Shown here in pieces: positions 1 to 8,091 of a stretch of 9,475 nucleotides of DNA. The stretch lies in NCBI GenBank assembly GCA_016873905.1, contig VGVU01000050.1, positions 1 through 9,475 of the forward strand. The letters run 5' to 3'. The stretch's first letter is position 1, and every line of letters starts with the position of its first letter. The notes below the pieces were generated by a model that saw nothing but the letters and a program-made list of their open reading frames with translations, did not search any database and was not told where the DNA came from. Origin of the DNA: Betaproteobacteria bacterium. Its GTDB lineage: Bacteria; Pseudomonadota; Gammaproteobacteria; Burkholderiales; Thiobacillaceae. The translations under genes and the position numbers were made by a program.

Positions 1-287
1 CCCAGAAAGGCATGCGCCAGCACCTCGTCCGAACCGTTACCCACAAACACCTGCTCAGGAGCCAGGTCATGAAATGCCGCAATGGCCTCGCGCAAGGCCT
101 GTGAGGTCGGATCAGGATACAAGCGCAGGCGGGCATCCGCCGTCTCGGCCAGGGCCGCGATGACCTTGGGACTGGGCGGGTACGGGTTTTCGTTGGTGTT
201 GAGTTTGACCAGGTTAGCCAGCTTCGGCTGCTCGCCCGGGACATAAGGCGTCAGGCTGTGCGTCACCGCGCTCCAGAAACGGCTCAT
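1..287 (-). CDS. hisC: Histidinol-phosphate aminotransferase, N-terminal part (cut by window edge)
   Basis: HisC is a PLP-dependent class I/II aminotransferase that makes L-histidinol phosphate from imidazole acetol phosphate and glutamate in the cytoplasm. Only the first 95 codons are inside the window; the rest lies beyond base 1. The visible protein begins MSRFWSAVTHSLTPYVPGEQ and carries family landmarks: the LNTNENPYPPSP segment (residues 29-40), RLYPDPTSQALREAIA (55-70), and VFVGNGSDEVL (80-90), which leads into the PLP-binding large domain. The ATG overlaps the hisD stop in an ATGA arrangement, so translation is probably coupled. No strong Shine-Dalgarno is seen, which fits coupling. 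The catalytic lysine lies outside the window, so integrity of the gene cannot be judged. Confidence 0.93.
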   Translation of the reverse strand, partial: MSRFWSAVTHSLTPYVPGEQPKLANLVKLNTNENPYPPSPKVIAALAETADARLRLYPDPTSQALREAIAAFHDLAPEQVFVGNGSDEVLAHAFL

Positions 288-1585
288 TGCGATGACTGCA
301 ACCGATATTCCGCCGAGCGGGCGTGGGCCTGCAGACCCTCGCCATAAGCCAGCGCGGCAGCAACGCGACCCAGAGTTTGTGCGCCGGCATCCGAGACATG
401 GATAATCGAGCTGCGTTTCTGGAAGTCATACACCCCCAGCGGCGAGGAAAAGCGCGCCGTGCGCGAGGTGGGCAGCACATGGTTGGGGCCAGCGCAGTAG
501 TCGCCCAGCGCCTCGCAGGTGTTGCGACCCATGAAAATAGCCCCGGCGTGGCGAATCTTGGGCAGCATCGCGTCCGGGTCAGCCACCGACAATTCCAGGT
601 GTTCCGGAGCGATAAAGTTACCGATCTCGGCGGCCTCATCCAGATCGCGGCACAGGATCAAGCCACCGCGCGCGGTGATCGAGGTGCGAATCACGGTCTC
701 ACGCGGCATCGTCGGCATCAGCTTTGCGATGCTGGCCTCCACCGCGTCAAGAAAGGCGGCGTCCGGCGAGATGAGAATGGCCTGCGCCAGCTCGTCGTGC
801 TCGGCCTGCGAGAACAAGTCCATGGCGATCCAGTCCGGGTCGGTCTGACCGTCGCAAATAATCAGGATCTCGGACGGCCCGGCAATCATGTCAATGCCGA
901 CCACGCCGAACACGCGGCGCTTGGCCTCCGCCACATAGGCGTTTCCGGGACCGACAATCTTGTCCACCTGCGGCACGGTTGCGGTTCCGTACGCCAGCGC
1001 AGCCACCGCCTGGGCCCCGCCGATGCAGAACACGCGATCCACGCCCGATACGGCGGCAGCGGCCAGCACCAGTTCGTTCTGAATGCCGTCCGGGGTCGGC
1101 ACGACCATGATCAATTCCTTGACGCCCGCCACCTTGGCCGGGATGGCGTTCATCAGCACGGAAGACGGATAGGCCGCCTTGCCGCCCGGCACATAGAGGC
1201 CAACACGATCCAGCGCCGTCACCTGCTGGCCCAGCACGGTGCCGTCAGCCTCGGTGTAGGTCCAGGAATGTTGCATCTGCCGTTCATGATAGATACGCAC
1301 ACGCTCGGCAGCGCTATTTAAGGCCGTGCGCAACTCAACCGGAAGACCTTCAAGCGCCGCCTGCAGACGCGCCTTTGGCATCTCCAGTTCAGCCATCGAG
1401 GCGGCATTGAGGCGGTCAAACTTGGCGGTGAACTCCAACACAGCCGCATCACCGCGCTGACGCACGGCACTGACGATGGTCTCCACCGCATCGGTAATGG
1501 CCTTGTCGGTGTCGGCGGAGAAGGCCAAAAGGGTGGCCAGTTGCGCCTGAAAATCGGCGCTTCGGGAATCAAGACGGGTCATCAT
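284..1585 (-). CDS. hisD: Histidinol dehydrogenase
   Basis: HisD is a Zn- and NAD-dependent cytoplasmic enzyme that oxidises L-histidinol to L-histidine in two steps, the end of the pathway. The 433-residue length is normal for the family. Visible signatures are the YVPGGKAAYPSSVLMNAIPA block (131-150), VGPGNAYVAEAKR (211-223), AGPSEILI (235-242), the zinc-site segment FSQAEHDELAQA (258-269, with Gln260 and His263), and NFIAPEHLEL with the catalytic Glu328-His329 pair. GPNHVLPTSRTARFSSPLGV follows near the C-terminus. Two adjacent ATG codons (1585 and 1582) are possible starts; neither has a clear Shine-Dalgarno, so the start may be off by one codon. A 35-base gap separates it from hisG, and its stop overlaps the hisC start. 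Confidence 0.97.
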   Translation of the reverse strand: MMTRLDSRSADFQAQLATLLAFSADTDKAITDAVETIVSAVRQRGDAAVLEFTAKFDRLNAASMAELEMPKARLQAALEGLPVELRTALNSAAERVRIYHERQMQHSWTYTEADGTVLGQQVTALDRVGLYVPGGKAAYPSSVLMNAIPAKVAGVKELIMVVPTPDGIQNELVLAAAAVSGVDRVFCIGGAQAVAALAYGTATVPQVDKIVGPGNAYVAEAKRRVFGVVGIDMIAGPSEILIICDGQTDPDWIAMDLFSQAEHDELAQAILISPDAAFLDAVEASIAKLMPTMPRETVIRTSITARGGLILCRDLDEAAEIGNFIAPEHLELSVADPDAMLPKIRHAGAIFMGRNTCEALGDYCAGPNHVLPTSRTARFSSPLGVYDFQKRSSIIHVSDAGAQTLGRVAAALAYGEGLQAHARSAEYRLQSSQ

Positions 1586-1620
1586 GTGGGGTGCCAGGAA
1601 AGATTTGGAATGCGCCGATT

Positions 1621-2255
1621 TTAACCCGCCGTCGCCGTCTTGAATGCCTGAATGATGGGCTGGATGCGGTCGTGTTTGAGTTTCATCGCGGCCTCGTTCA
1701 CCACCAGACGCGAGCTGATCTCCATGATCGGCTCCACCGCGACCAGGTTATTGGCCTTGAGCGTACCGCCCGTAGACACCAGATCGACGATCACATCGGC
1801 AAGCCCCACCAGCGGCGCCAGTTCCATCGAACCATACAGTTTGATGAGGTCGATGTGCACACCCTTGCCCGCAAAAAATAACCGTGTCGTTTTGACATAC
1901 TTGGTCGCCACCGACAGGCGCGCGCCCCGGCGCACGGCCGCGGCGTAATCAAAACCCACCGGAGTCGCCACCATCATGCGGCACTTGGCGATATTCAGAT
2001 CGACCGGCTGGTACAAGCCATCGCCGCCGTGCTCGATCAGCACATCCTTGCCAGCCACGCCCAGATCGGCGGCGCCGTGCTGGACATAGGTGGGCACATC
2101 GCTGGCGCGGACGATGATGAGTTGCACATCCGGTCGGTTGGTGCCGATGATGAGCTTGCGCGAAGACTCCGGGTTTTCGCTCGGCACAATCCCCGCCGCT
2201 GCCAGCAGAGGCAGGGTTTCTTCAAAGATGCGGCCCTTGGAAAGTGCCAAAGTAA

Positions 2256-2259
<4 letters not shown>
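1621..2259 (-). CDS. hisG: ATP phosphoribosyltransferase, short form (catalytic subunit)
   Basis: HisG catalyses the first committed step of histidine synthesis, joining ATP and PRPP to give phosphoribosyl-ATP. At 212 residues it is the short form: it has the two-lobed catalytic domain but not the C-terminal regulatory ACT-like domain of long HisG (about 300 residues). The start MITLALSKGRIFEETLPLLA is typical, and DLVSTGGTL (159-167) is the PRPP-binding loop. In the known family, short HisG works only in a complex with HisZ, a HisRS-like subunit that also senses histidine. No hisZ is in this window, so it must be elsewhere. The ATG overlaps the murA stop (ATGA) and has a strong AGGGAG ribosome site 5 bases upstream (2265-2270). 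Confidence 0.96.
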
Positions 2260-3521
<1,262 letters not shown>

Positions 3522-3548
3522 AGATACGAAGCGAGTTAAAAGAGAGCG

Positions 3549-4310
3549 TCAATGCCGGAGTTTATAGCCGCGCATGATCAACTGCATAGCCACTCCGCAA
3601 AGAATCAGGGTAAATGGCAGGGCCACGGCCAGACCCAGCCATGGGCTGACATCCGCCTGGGCAAAGAACCCATAGCGGAAACCGTCAATCATGTAGAAAA
3701 CGGGATTCGCCTGCGAGAGGGCCAACCAGAACGGCGGCAGGCTGTGGATGGAATAAAACACCCCCGACAAAAAGGTCAGCGGCAGAATGATGAAATTCTG
3801 CACGCCGGACAGGTGATCAAACTTGTCCGCCCAGATCCCCGCAATCACCCCGATGGCGGCAAAGGCCAGCGAGGCAATGCACGCCCAGACCAGCACCCAA
3901 AGCGGATGTGCCAGCGGCAGGTCGGCCACCCAGAAGCCTGCGGCCAGCACCCCAACGCCCACCAACAGGCCACGCAACGCGGCGGCAAGCAGGTAAGCCA
4001 AGAGAAATTCCAGGTGGCTGAGCGGCGCAATCAGGATAAAGGCGATATTGCCCGTGATCTTCGACTGGATCAGCGATGACGAACTATTGGCAAAGGCATT
4101 CTGCAAGATGGACATCATCGCCAGACCCGGGATCAGAAAGGCGGTATAGGCCACCCCTGGATAGACCTCGACCCGCCCTTCCAGGGCCTGGGCAAAGACC
4201 AGGAGATAGAGGAGCGCCGTCAGGATGGGGGCGGCCACCGTCTGCAGCAGCACCTTCCAGAAGCGCAGGATTTCCTTGCGCAGCAGGGTCCAGAGGCCAA
4301 TCCAGTTCAT
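3549..4310 (-). CDS. ABC-2 type transporter permease (YadH-like)
   Basis: This is an inner-membrane permease of the ABC-2 family, pairing with the ATPase encoded immediately upstream. The 253-residue protein has a short cytoplasmic N-terminus (WTLLRKEILRFWK, the usual family opening), then about six hydrophobic segments, near residues 22-42, 55-75, 100-125, 132-158, 168-190 and 225-245. The ABC-2 signature region includes PLTFLSGVFYSIHSLP and NPVFYMIDGFRYGFF. The closest family I recognise is E. coli YadH, related to NodJ-type exporters. The substrate is not known. Its ATG overlaps the ATPase stop as ATGA, so the two are made together. Location next to mla genes and murA suggests an envelope-related export role, but this is inference. 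Confidence 0.92.
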   Translation of the reverse strand: MNWIGLWTLLRKEILRFWKVLLQTVAAPILTALLYLLVFAQALEGRVEVYPGVAYTAFLIPGLAMMSILQNAFANSSSSLIQSKITGNIAFILIAPLSHLEFLLAYLLAAALRGLLVGVGVLAAGFWVADLPLAHPLWVLVWACIASLAFAAIGVIAGIWADKFDHLSGVQNFIILPLTFLSGVFYSIHSLPPFWLALSQANPVFYMIDGFRYGFFAQADVSPWLGLAVALPFTLILCGVAMQLIMRGYKLRH

Positions 4311-5020
4311 TGCGCCATGATTCGTACGAAGGCCGCTTCCAGGCTGTCGCTGCCGGCCATCAGGTTAGCCGTCGTGTCGAGGGACACGATCTCGCCCCGG
4401 CGCAGCATGGCCACCCGGTTGCACAGTTGCTGCGCCTCTTCCAGATAATGCGTCGTCAGGAGAATGGTGTGCCCCGCCTCGTTCAGTTCGCGGATAAAGG
4501 CCCACAAGGACTGGCGCAGATCAACATCCACGCCGGCGGTCGGCTCGTCGAGGATGATGACCCGTGGCTTGTGCACCAGGGCCTGCGCCACCAGGACCCG
4601 CCGCTTCATGCCGCCCGAGAGTTGGCGCATATTGGTATTAGCCTTGTCGTCAAGACCCAGACGAGCGATCAGCTCATCAATCCAGGCCTCGTTGTGGGCA
4701 AGGCCGAAATAGCCGGACTGAAACTGCAAGGCCTCACGCACATTGAAAAAGGGATCAAACACCAGTTCCTGCGGCACCACGCCCAGGCAGCGGCGGGCCT
4801 CGAGATAATTGTTCCGGACATCAAAGCCCATCACCCGAGCCTGGCCACTCGTTGCGCGCACCAGGCTGGCAAGAATGTTGATGAGGGTGGTCTTGCCCGC
4901 GCCGTTGGGGCCCAACAAGGCGAAAAACTCCCCTTCGGCGATGCTGAGATTCACACCCCGCAGGGCCTCAACCTGACGATAGCGTTTGCACAACCCAATC
5001 AATTCGACGGCAGGAACCAC
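4307..5020 (-). CDS. ABC-2 type transporter ATP-binding protein (YadG/CcmA-like)
   Basis: This is the cytoplasmic nucleotide-binding subunit of the ABC exporter whose permease follows. All ABC motifs are intact (numbered from the GTG start): Walker A GPNGAGKTT (37-45), Q-loop Gln84 in VVPQEL, signature LSGGMKRR (134-141), Walker B VIILDEP (154-160) and switch His191 in TTHYLEEA. The frame is open back to 5074, but that would overlap the STAS gene by about 40 bases and add an 18-residue tail unlike the family. I therefore choose GTG at 5020, 13 bases after the mlaB stop, giving 237 residues and the usual opening AVELIGLCKRYRQVEALRGV. The ribosome site before this GTG is weak, so the exact start is less certain than the gene. 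YadG-like by pattern; substrate unknown. Confidence 0.92.
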   Translation of the reverse strand: MVPAVELIGLCKRYRQVEALRGVNLSIAEGEFFALLGPNGAGKTTLINILASLVRATSGQARVMGFDVRNNYLEARRCLGVVPQELVFDPFFNVREALQFQSGYFGLAHNEAWIDELIARLGLDDKANTNMRQLSGGMKRRVLVAQALVHKPRVIILDEPTAGVDVDLRQSLWAFIRELNEAGHTILLTTHYLEEAQQLCNRVAMLRRGEIVSLDTTANLMAGSDSLEAAFVRIMAQ

Positions 5021-5033
5021 TAGACAACCAACA

Positions 5034-5315
5034 TCAGAAGAGTTCGCGAACCCCGTACAGCCGAGCCAGTTCAACCAACCCGGCAGGCCAACCTACAATC
5101 TCCAGGGCACGCTGGCGGGCAAGAGCACGGCGCTTGAGAACCAGGAGAAACCCCAGCATGGACGAATCGACCAGGCCCAAGCCAGACAGATCAACCCGCT
5201 CCACCTCGGCCGTCTCCGCCATCGCCAGATGACGGGCGACCGTCGCGTGGGTGTAATCACCTGACAGGCGCATCACACCTGCCGTGATCTGAAGCTCGCT
5301 CACCCCACGACTCAT
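5034..5315 (-). CDS. mlaB: STAS-domain protein MlaB of the phospholipid transport complex
   Basis: MlaB is the small cytoplasmic STAS subunit that binds the MlaF ATPase and supports assembly and activity of the MlaFEDB inner-membrane complex. The protein is 93 residues and a single STAS domain: beta strand ELQITAGVMRLSG, then VERVDLSGLGLVDSSMLGFLL (38-58). Asp50-Ser51-Ser52 occupies the loop that is phosphorylatable in anti-sigma antagonist STAS proteins and is a Thr in E. coli MlaB. The frame opens three codons earlier at a TTG (5324) overlapping the mlaC stop. I prefer the ATG at 5315 because AGAAGG (5326-5331) lies 10 bases before it but only 1 base before the TTG. The symbol rests on context plus the STAS fold, since sequence conservation in MlaB is low. 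Confidence 0.88.
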   Translation of the reverse strand: MSRGVSELQITAGVMRLSGDYTHATVARHLAMAETAEVERVDLSGLGLVDSSMLGFLLVLKRRALARQRALEIVGWPAGLVELARLYGVRELF

Positions 5316-5320
5316 GCTGT

Positions 5321-5944
5321 TCAAGCCTTCTGGTTACGCCGGCGCAGGGTGTCGATCAGGCCATCCACCCCGCCCTTTTTGATTTCACTATTAAATGAGC
5401 TGCGATACACGGTGATCAGGCTGACCCCATCGACCAGAATGTCATACACCTTCCATCCAGCTGCCTGTTTCTCCACCCGGTAATCGACCGGAATGGCGGG
5501 CGACCCGGATTTGCTCGCCTCCAGACTCACCATAACCTCGGTATCGCCAGGACTCATGCGCAGGGCTTTGTATTCAAACTTGTAATCGACGATGCTGGAA
5601 ATGGAGGCCGCATAGGTACGCACCAGCATGGCCCTGAATTCCTCGATCAAGACCGCCTGCTGGGCCACCGAGGCATCGCGCCAGTTTTTTCCCATGGCCA
5701 GGCGGGTCATGCGCTCAAAATCAAAGTGCGGCAGGATCTTGGCCTCGACCAGGGCATGGATCTTTTTCTTGTTGCCGGCACGGATGTCGCGATCCTGACG
5801 GACGATGCTGGCCACCTCCTCGGTGGCGTTGCGGGCAATCTCATCCGGACCCCCGTTGGCCTGTGCCGCAGGCGTAAAAACAACCCCGAGGGAGAACCCC
5901 AGGGCAAGAATCCAGGCATAGGCGCCCGCCATTTTCGGTCTCAT
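5321..5944 (-). CDS. mlaC: Periplasmic phospholipid-binding protein MlaC
   Basis: MlaC is the soluble periplasmic carrier that shuttles phospholipid between the outer-membrane MlaA complex and the inner-membrane MlaFEDB complex. The 207-residue precursor has a signal peptide: a short basic start (MRPKM), a hydrophobic core near residues 8-24, and a likely cut after Ala29 in the AQA-N site. The mature part shows the Ttg2D/MlaC pattern: LVEAKILPHFDFERMTRLAM (65-84), WRDAS, EEFRAMLVRTYAASI (101-115), and GWKVYDILVDGVSLITVYRS (163-182), followed by GGVDGLIDTLRRRN. The start overlaps the mlaD stop (ATGA) and has a good GGGAGA site 6 bases upstream (5951-5956). It directly follows mlaD; the mlaA gene often found between them in betaproteobacteria is not here. 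Confidence 0.95.
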   Translation of the reverse strand: MRPKMAGAYAWILALGFSLGVVFTPAAQANGGPDEIARNATEEVASIVRQDRDIRAGNKKKIHALVEAKILPHFDFERMTRLAMGKNWRDASVAQQAVLIEEFRAMLVRTYAASISSIVDYKFEYKALRMSPGDTEVMVSLEASKSGSPAIPVDYRVEKQAAGWKVYDILVDGVSLITVYRSSFNSEIKKGGVDGLIDTLRRRNQKA

Positions 5945-6423
5945 TTTGCTTCTCCCTTTCCGCCCGCTGCGGCCTCTCCCTTGCCATAGAGGAACTGGCC
6001 AATCAGTTGTTCCAGCACCACGGCACCCTGGGTGAGTTGCAGACGATCGCCGCTCTTCAGCACAGATTCCTCGCCGCCCGCCTCCAGGGCAATGTACTGC
6101 TCACCCAACAGACCGGAAGTCATGATGGATGCCGAACTATCCTTGGGAAAGTGATAACGGCTATCCAGATCGAGACGCACCGTGGCCTCAAATTTCTGGG
6201 CATCAAAGCTGATTTCGCCCACCCGGCCCACGACGACCCCGGCACTCTTCACCGGCGCACGCACCTTGAGCCCACCGATATTGTCAAAATGGGCCGCAAC
6301 AGCATAGGTCTTGGCACTGTCGAAACCGCCCAGATTACCCACCTTGAGGGCGAGGAAGATCAGCGCCCCAATGCCCGCCGCAACAAACAGGCCAACCCAG
6401 AGATCCAGCGTGGTTCTTTCCAT
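5941..6423 (-). CDS. mlaD: MCE-domain phospholipid transport protein MlaD
   Basis: MlaD is anchored in the inner membrane and forms a hexameric ring in the periplasm through which lipids pass between MlaE and MlaC. The 160-residue protein has one N-terminal membrane segment (about 8-27, LWVGLFVAAGIGALIFLALK) and an MCE domain from about 39 to 118. Typical MCE elements are GLKVRAPVKSAGVVVGRV and SIMTSGLLGEQYIALEAGG. A C-terminal amphipathic stretch, LEQLIGQFLYGKG, probably belongs to the helical core of the ring; a short Gly/Ala/Lys tail follows. The frame also permits a TTG at 6429. ATG 6423 is preferred because GGAG (6431-6434) lies 7 bases before it and MERTTLDLWVGLF is the standard family start. 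It begins 2 bases after the mlaE stop. Confidence 0.95.
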   Translation of the reverse strand: MERTTLDLWVGLFVAAGIGALIFLALKVGNLGGFDSAKTYAVAAHFDNIGGLKVRAPVKSAGVVVGRVGEISFDAQKFEATVRLDLDSRYHFPKDSSASIMTSGLLGEQYIALEAGGEESVLKSGDRLQLTQGAVVLEQLIGQFLYGKGEAAAGGKGEAK

Positions 6424-6425
6424 TC

Positions 6426-7220
6426 TCAAACTCCACGGAACATGATTGCCGTCAAGATGAAGTCAAGGGCCAAGATGGCCAGACTTGAGGTCACGACGGT
6501 GCGCGTTGTCGCGCGCGAAACGCCTTCCGCCGTTGGCGGTGCGTCAAAACCTTCAAACAGGGCGATGACCGTCACGGCCACGCCAAAGACCACACTCTTG
6601 ATGACCCCTTGCAGGATATCATCGCCAAAATCGACGGCCGCCTGCATCTGCGACCAGAACGAGCCTTCATCGACCCCGATCAGGACCACCCCGACCAGAT
6701 AGCCACCGAAGATACCCATGGCCGAGAACAGGGCGGCCAGAAGCGGCATCGAGATCAGACCGCCCCAGAAACGCGGCGCCACAACCCGCGCGATGGGATC
6801 GACCGCCATCATCTGCATGGCCTCAATCTGCTCCGTGGCCCGCATCAGGCCAATCTCGGCGGTAATCGCGGACCCGGCACGGCTGGCAAACAGCAGGGCG
6901 GCCACCACCGGCCCCAGTTCACGAACCAGCGACAAGGCCACCAGGATGCCCAGCGCCTCCTCCGAACCGTAGGTCTGCAGCGTGTCATACCCCTGCAGGC
7001 CGAGCACCATACCGACAAACAGGCCCGACACCAGAATAATGATCAGCGACAGCACCCCCGTCGAAAACACCTCGCGAATCACGAGGTGAGGCCGCCGCAC
7101 ACAACTCCCTGAACGCATCAGGATCAGGGCAAAGAAACGCGCGGCGACACCCAGGCGCCAAATGCTCTCAATGACGCGATGACCGATGCGGCGAATCGGG
7201 ATGAGGCTGCGTTCAGGCAC
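6426..7220 (-). CDS. mlaE: Phospholipid transport permease MlaE
   Basis: MlaE is the inner-membrane permease of the MlaFEDB complex. From the chosen start the protein is 264 residues, close to the usual 260. It shows an amphipathic N-terminal helix (IPIRRIGHRVIESIWRLG), then hydrophobic segments typical of the MlaE/YrbE fold, with the conserved VLGLQGYDTLQTYG, LGPVVAALLFASRAGSAITA and EIGLMRATEQIEAMQMMAVD blocks. The C-terminal half has GGYLVGVVLIG and the segment DILQGVIKSVVFG. The open frame runs upstream to 7358, but that part lies inside mlaF and reads as non-family sequence. GTG 7220 is the best start: it overlaps the mlaF stop (GTGCCTGA) and is preceded by a G-rich stretch (GGGGGTGG) that may serve as a ribosome site. 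The start is inferred; the gene is certain. Confidence 0.95.
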   Translation of the reverse strand: MPERSLIPIRRIGHRVIESIWRLGVAARFFALILMRSGSCVRRPHLVIREVFSTGVLSLIIILVSGLFVGMVLGLQGYDTLQTYGSEEALGILVALSLVRELGPVVAALLFASRAGSAITAEIGLMRATEQIEAMQMMAVDPIARVVAPRFWGGLISMPLLAALFSAMGIFGGYLVGVVLIGVDEGSFWSQMQAAVDFGDDILQGVIKSVVFGVAVTVIALFEGFDAPPTAEGVSRATTRTVVTSSLAILALDFILTAIMFRGV

Positions 7221-8016
7221 GGGCCACCCCCAGATCAACGGCCAGGTCCGGAGCCGGGTAATGGAAAGGCACCGGGCCATCCTCTTCGCCATGCACGAAC
7301 TGGTGCACAAACGGCAGGGTGGAGGCCCGAATCTCGTCCGGAGTTCCCTCGGCCTCAATCACGCCGTTGGAAATGAAATAGACATAATCGACGATCTTCA
7401 GCGACTCCTGCACATCATGGGTCACCACCAGCGAGGTCAGGCCCAGCGCATCGGTCAGACGACGGATCATGTTACCGGTCACGCCCAACGAAATCGGATC
7501 AAGGCCGGCAAACGGCTCGTCATACATGATCAGCATCGGATCCAGGGCAATCGAGCGGGCCAACGCCACGCGCCGGGCCATGCCGCCCGAGAGCTCAGAC
7601 GGCATCAAATCCGCCGCCCCGCGCAGACCGACAGCATGCAGCTTCATCAACACCAGATCGCGAATCAGCGGCTCGGGCAAGTCGGTGTGCTCACGCAACT
7701 GGAAGGCCACATTGTCGAACACGGAAATGTCCGTAAACAGCGCGCCAAACTGGAACAACATGCCCATGCGCCGACGCAAGGCAAAAAGAGCCGCCTGATC
7801 GAGCTCAGGAACCTCCAGGCCATCAACGCGAACGCTACCCTGAGTCGGGCGCAAGGCCCCACCGATCAGACGCAACAGGGTCGTCTTGCCGCAGCCGGAG
7901 TTGCCCATGATGGCAATCACCTGGCCGCGCCGAGCGGTCAGATTGATGCCTTTCAGGATCTGGCGTGAGCCATAACCAAAAGACAGATCGCGGATTTCAA
8001 CAAGGGCGTCGGACAC
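7213..8016 (-). CDS. mlaF: Phospholipid transport ATP-binding protein MlaF
   Basis: MlaF is the ATPase that powers the MlaFEDB phospholipid transporter on the cytoplasmic face. The 267 residues carry all ABC motifs: Walker A GNSGCGKTT (38-46), Q-loop Gln89 in MLFQFGALF, signature LSGGMARR (142-149), Walker B LIMYDEP (162-168) and switch His200 in VVTHD. The FQFGALFTDISVFDNVAFQL segment is characteristic of MlaF/Ttg2A. The region after about residue 235 (FVHQFVHGEEDGPVPFHYP) is the C-terminal extension that, in E. coli, contacts the partner ATPase and MlaB. Translation starts at a GTG (8016) with AGAGG nine bases upstream (8026-8030). It is the first gene of the mla block, 75 bases after the DUF72-like gene. 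Confidence 0.96.
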   Translation of the reverse strand: MSDALVEIRDLSFGYGSRQILKGINLTARRGQVIAIMGNSGCGKTTLLRLIGGALRPTQGSVRVDGLEVPELDQAALFALRRRMGMLFQFGALFTDISVFDNVAFQLREHTDLPEPLIRDLVLMKLHAVGLRGAADLMPSELSGGMARRVALARSIALDPMLIMYDEPFAGLDPISLGVTGNMIRRLTDALGLTSLVVTHDVQESLKIVDYVYFISNGVIEAEGTPDEIRASTLPFVHQFVHGEEDGPVPFHYPAPDLAVDLGVARA

Positions 8017-8043
8017 GAAGAGGGGCCTCTAAGACAGCCGGGG

Positions 8044-8082
8044 AAGGGTGCGGCATGTGGGTGCCGCATAAGGGTGCGGCAT
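8044..8082. repeat. Three-arm repeat forming two alternative hairpins upstream of mlaF
   Basis: Three 7-base arms are evenly spaced: TGCGGCA at 8049-8055, its inverse TGCCGCA at 8062-8068, and TGCGGCA again at 8075-8081, with 6-base spacers (TGTGGG, TAAGGG). The outer arms sit in 13-base direct copies of AAGGGTGCGGCAT (8044-8056, 8070-8082). The middle arm can pair with either outer arm but not both, so two mutually exclusive stem-loops are possible. There is no T-run after either stem on the minus strand, so a classical intrinsic terminator is not supported. It lies between the DUF72-like stop and the mlaF GTG, where it would be in the mlaF leader RNA or act as a DNA-binding site. Confidence 0.75.
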
Positions 8083-8086
8083 TCTA
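8081..8086 (-). promoter_or_regulatory. Possible -10 element for the mla operon
   Basis: On the minus strand the bases read TAGAAT, five of six matching the sigma70 -10 consensus, just upstream of the hairpin repeat and about 65 bases before the mlaF start. No good -35 box lies 16-18 bases further upstream (GAGATC at 17), so this is a weak candidate. If used, transcription would start near 8075 and the first two repeat arms would be in the leader. Readthrough from the DUF72-like gene is the alternative. Confidence 0.3.
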
Positions 8087-8091
8087 CCCGA

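Noticed and set aside
214..639. 141-codon minus-strand frame across the hisC/hisD junction
   Set aside because: It overlaps the real hisC start and hisD end in another frame and has no family features.
323..1321. 332-codon open frame on the plus strand opposite hisD
   Set aside because: It mirrors the well-conserved hisD, has Arg/His/Gln-rich non-family composition, and is a by-product of GC-rich codon usage.
4076..5023. 315-codon plus-strand frame opposite the ABC-2 ATPase and permease
   Set aside because: Both minus-strand genes have all family motifs; the plus-strand translation is low-complexity and has no domain signal.
7221..7358. Upstream extension of mlaE inside mlaF
   Set aside because: The extra 46 residues are out-of-frame mlaF sequence; the GTG at 7220 gives normal MlaE length.
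7186..7968. 260-codon plus-strand frame opposite mlaF
   Set aside because: Shadow of mlaF; His/Gln/Arg-rich with no recognisable features.
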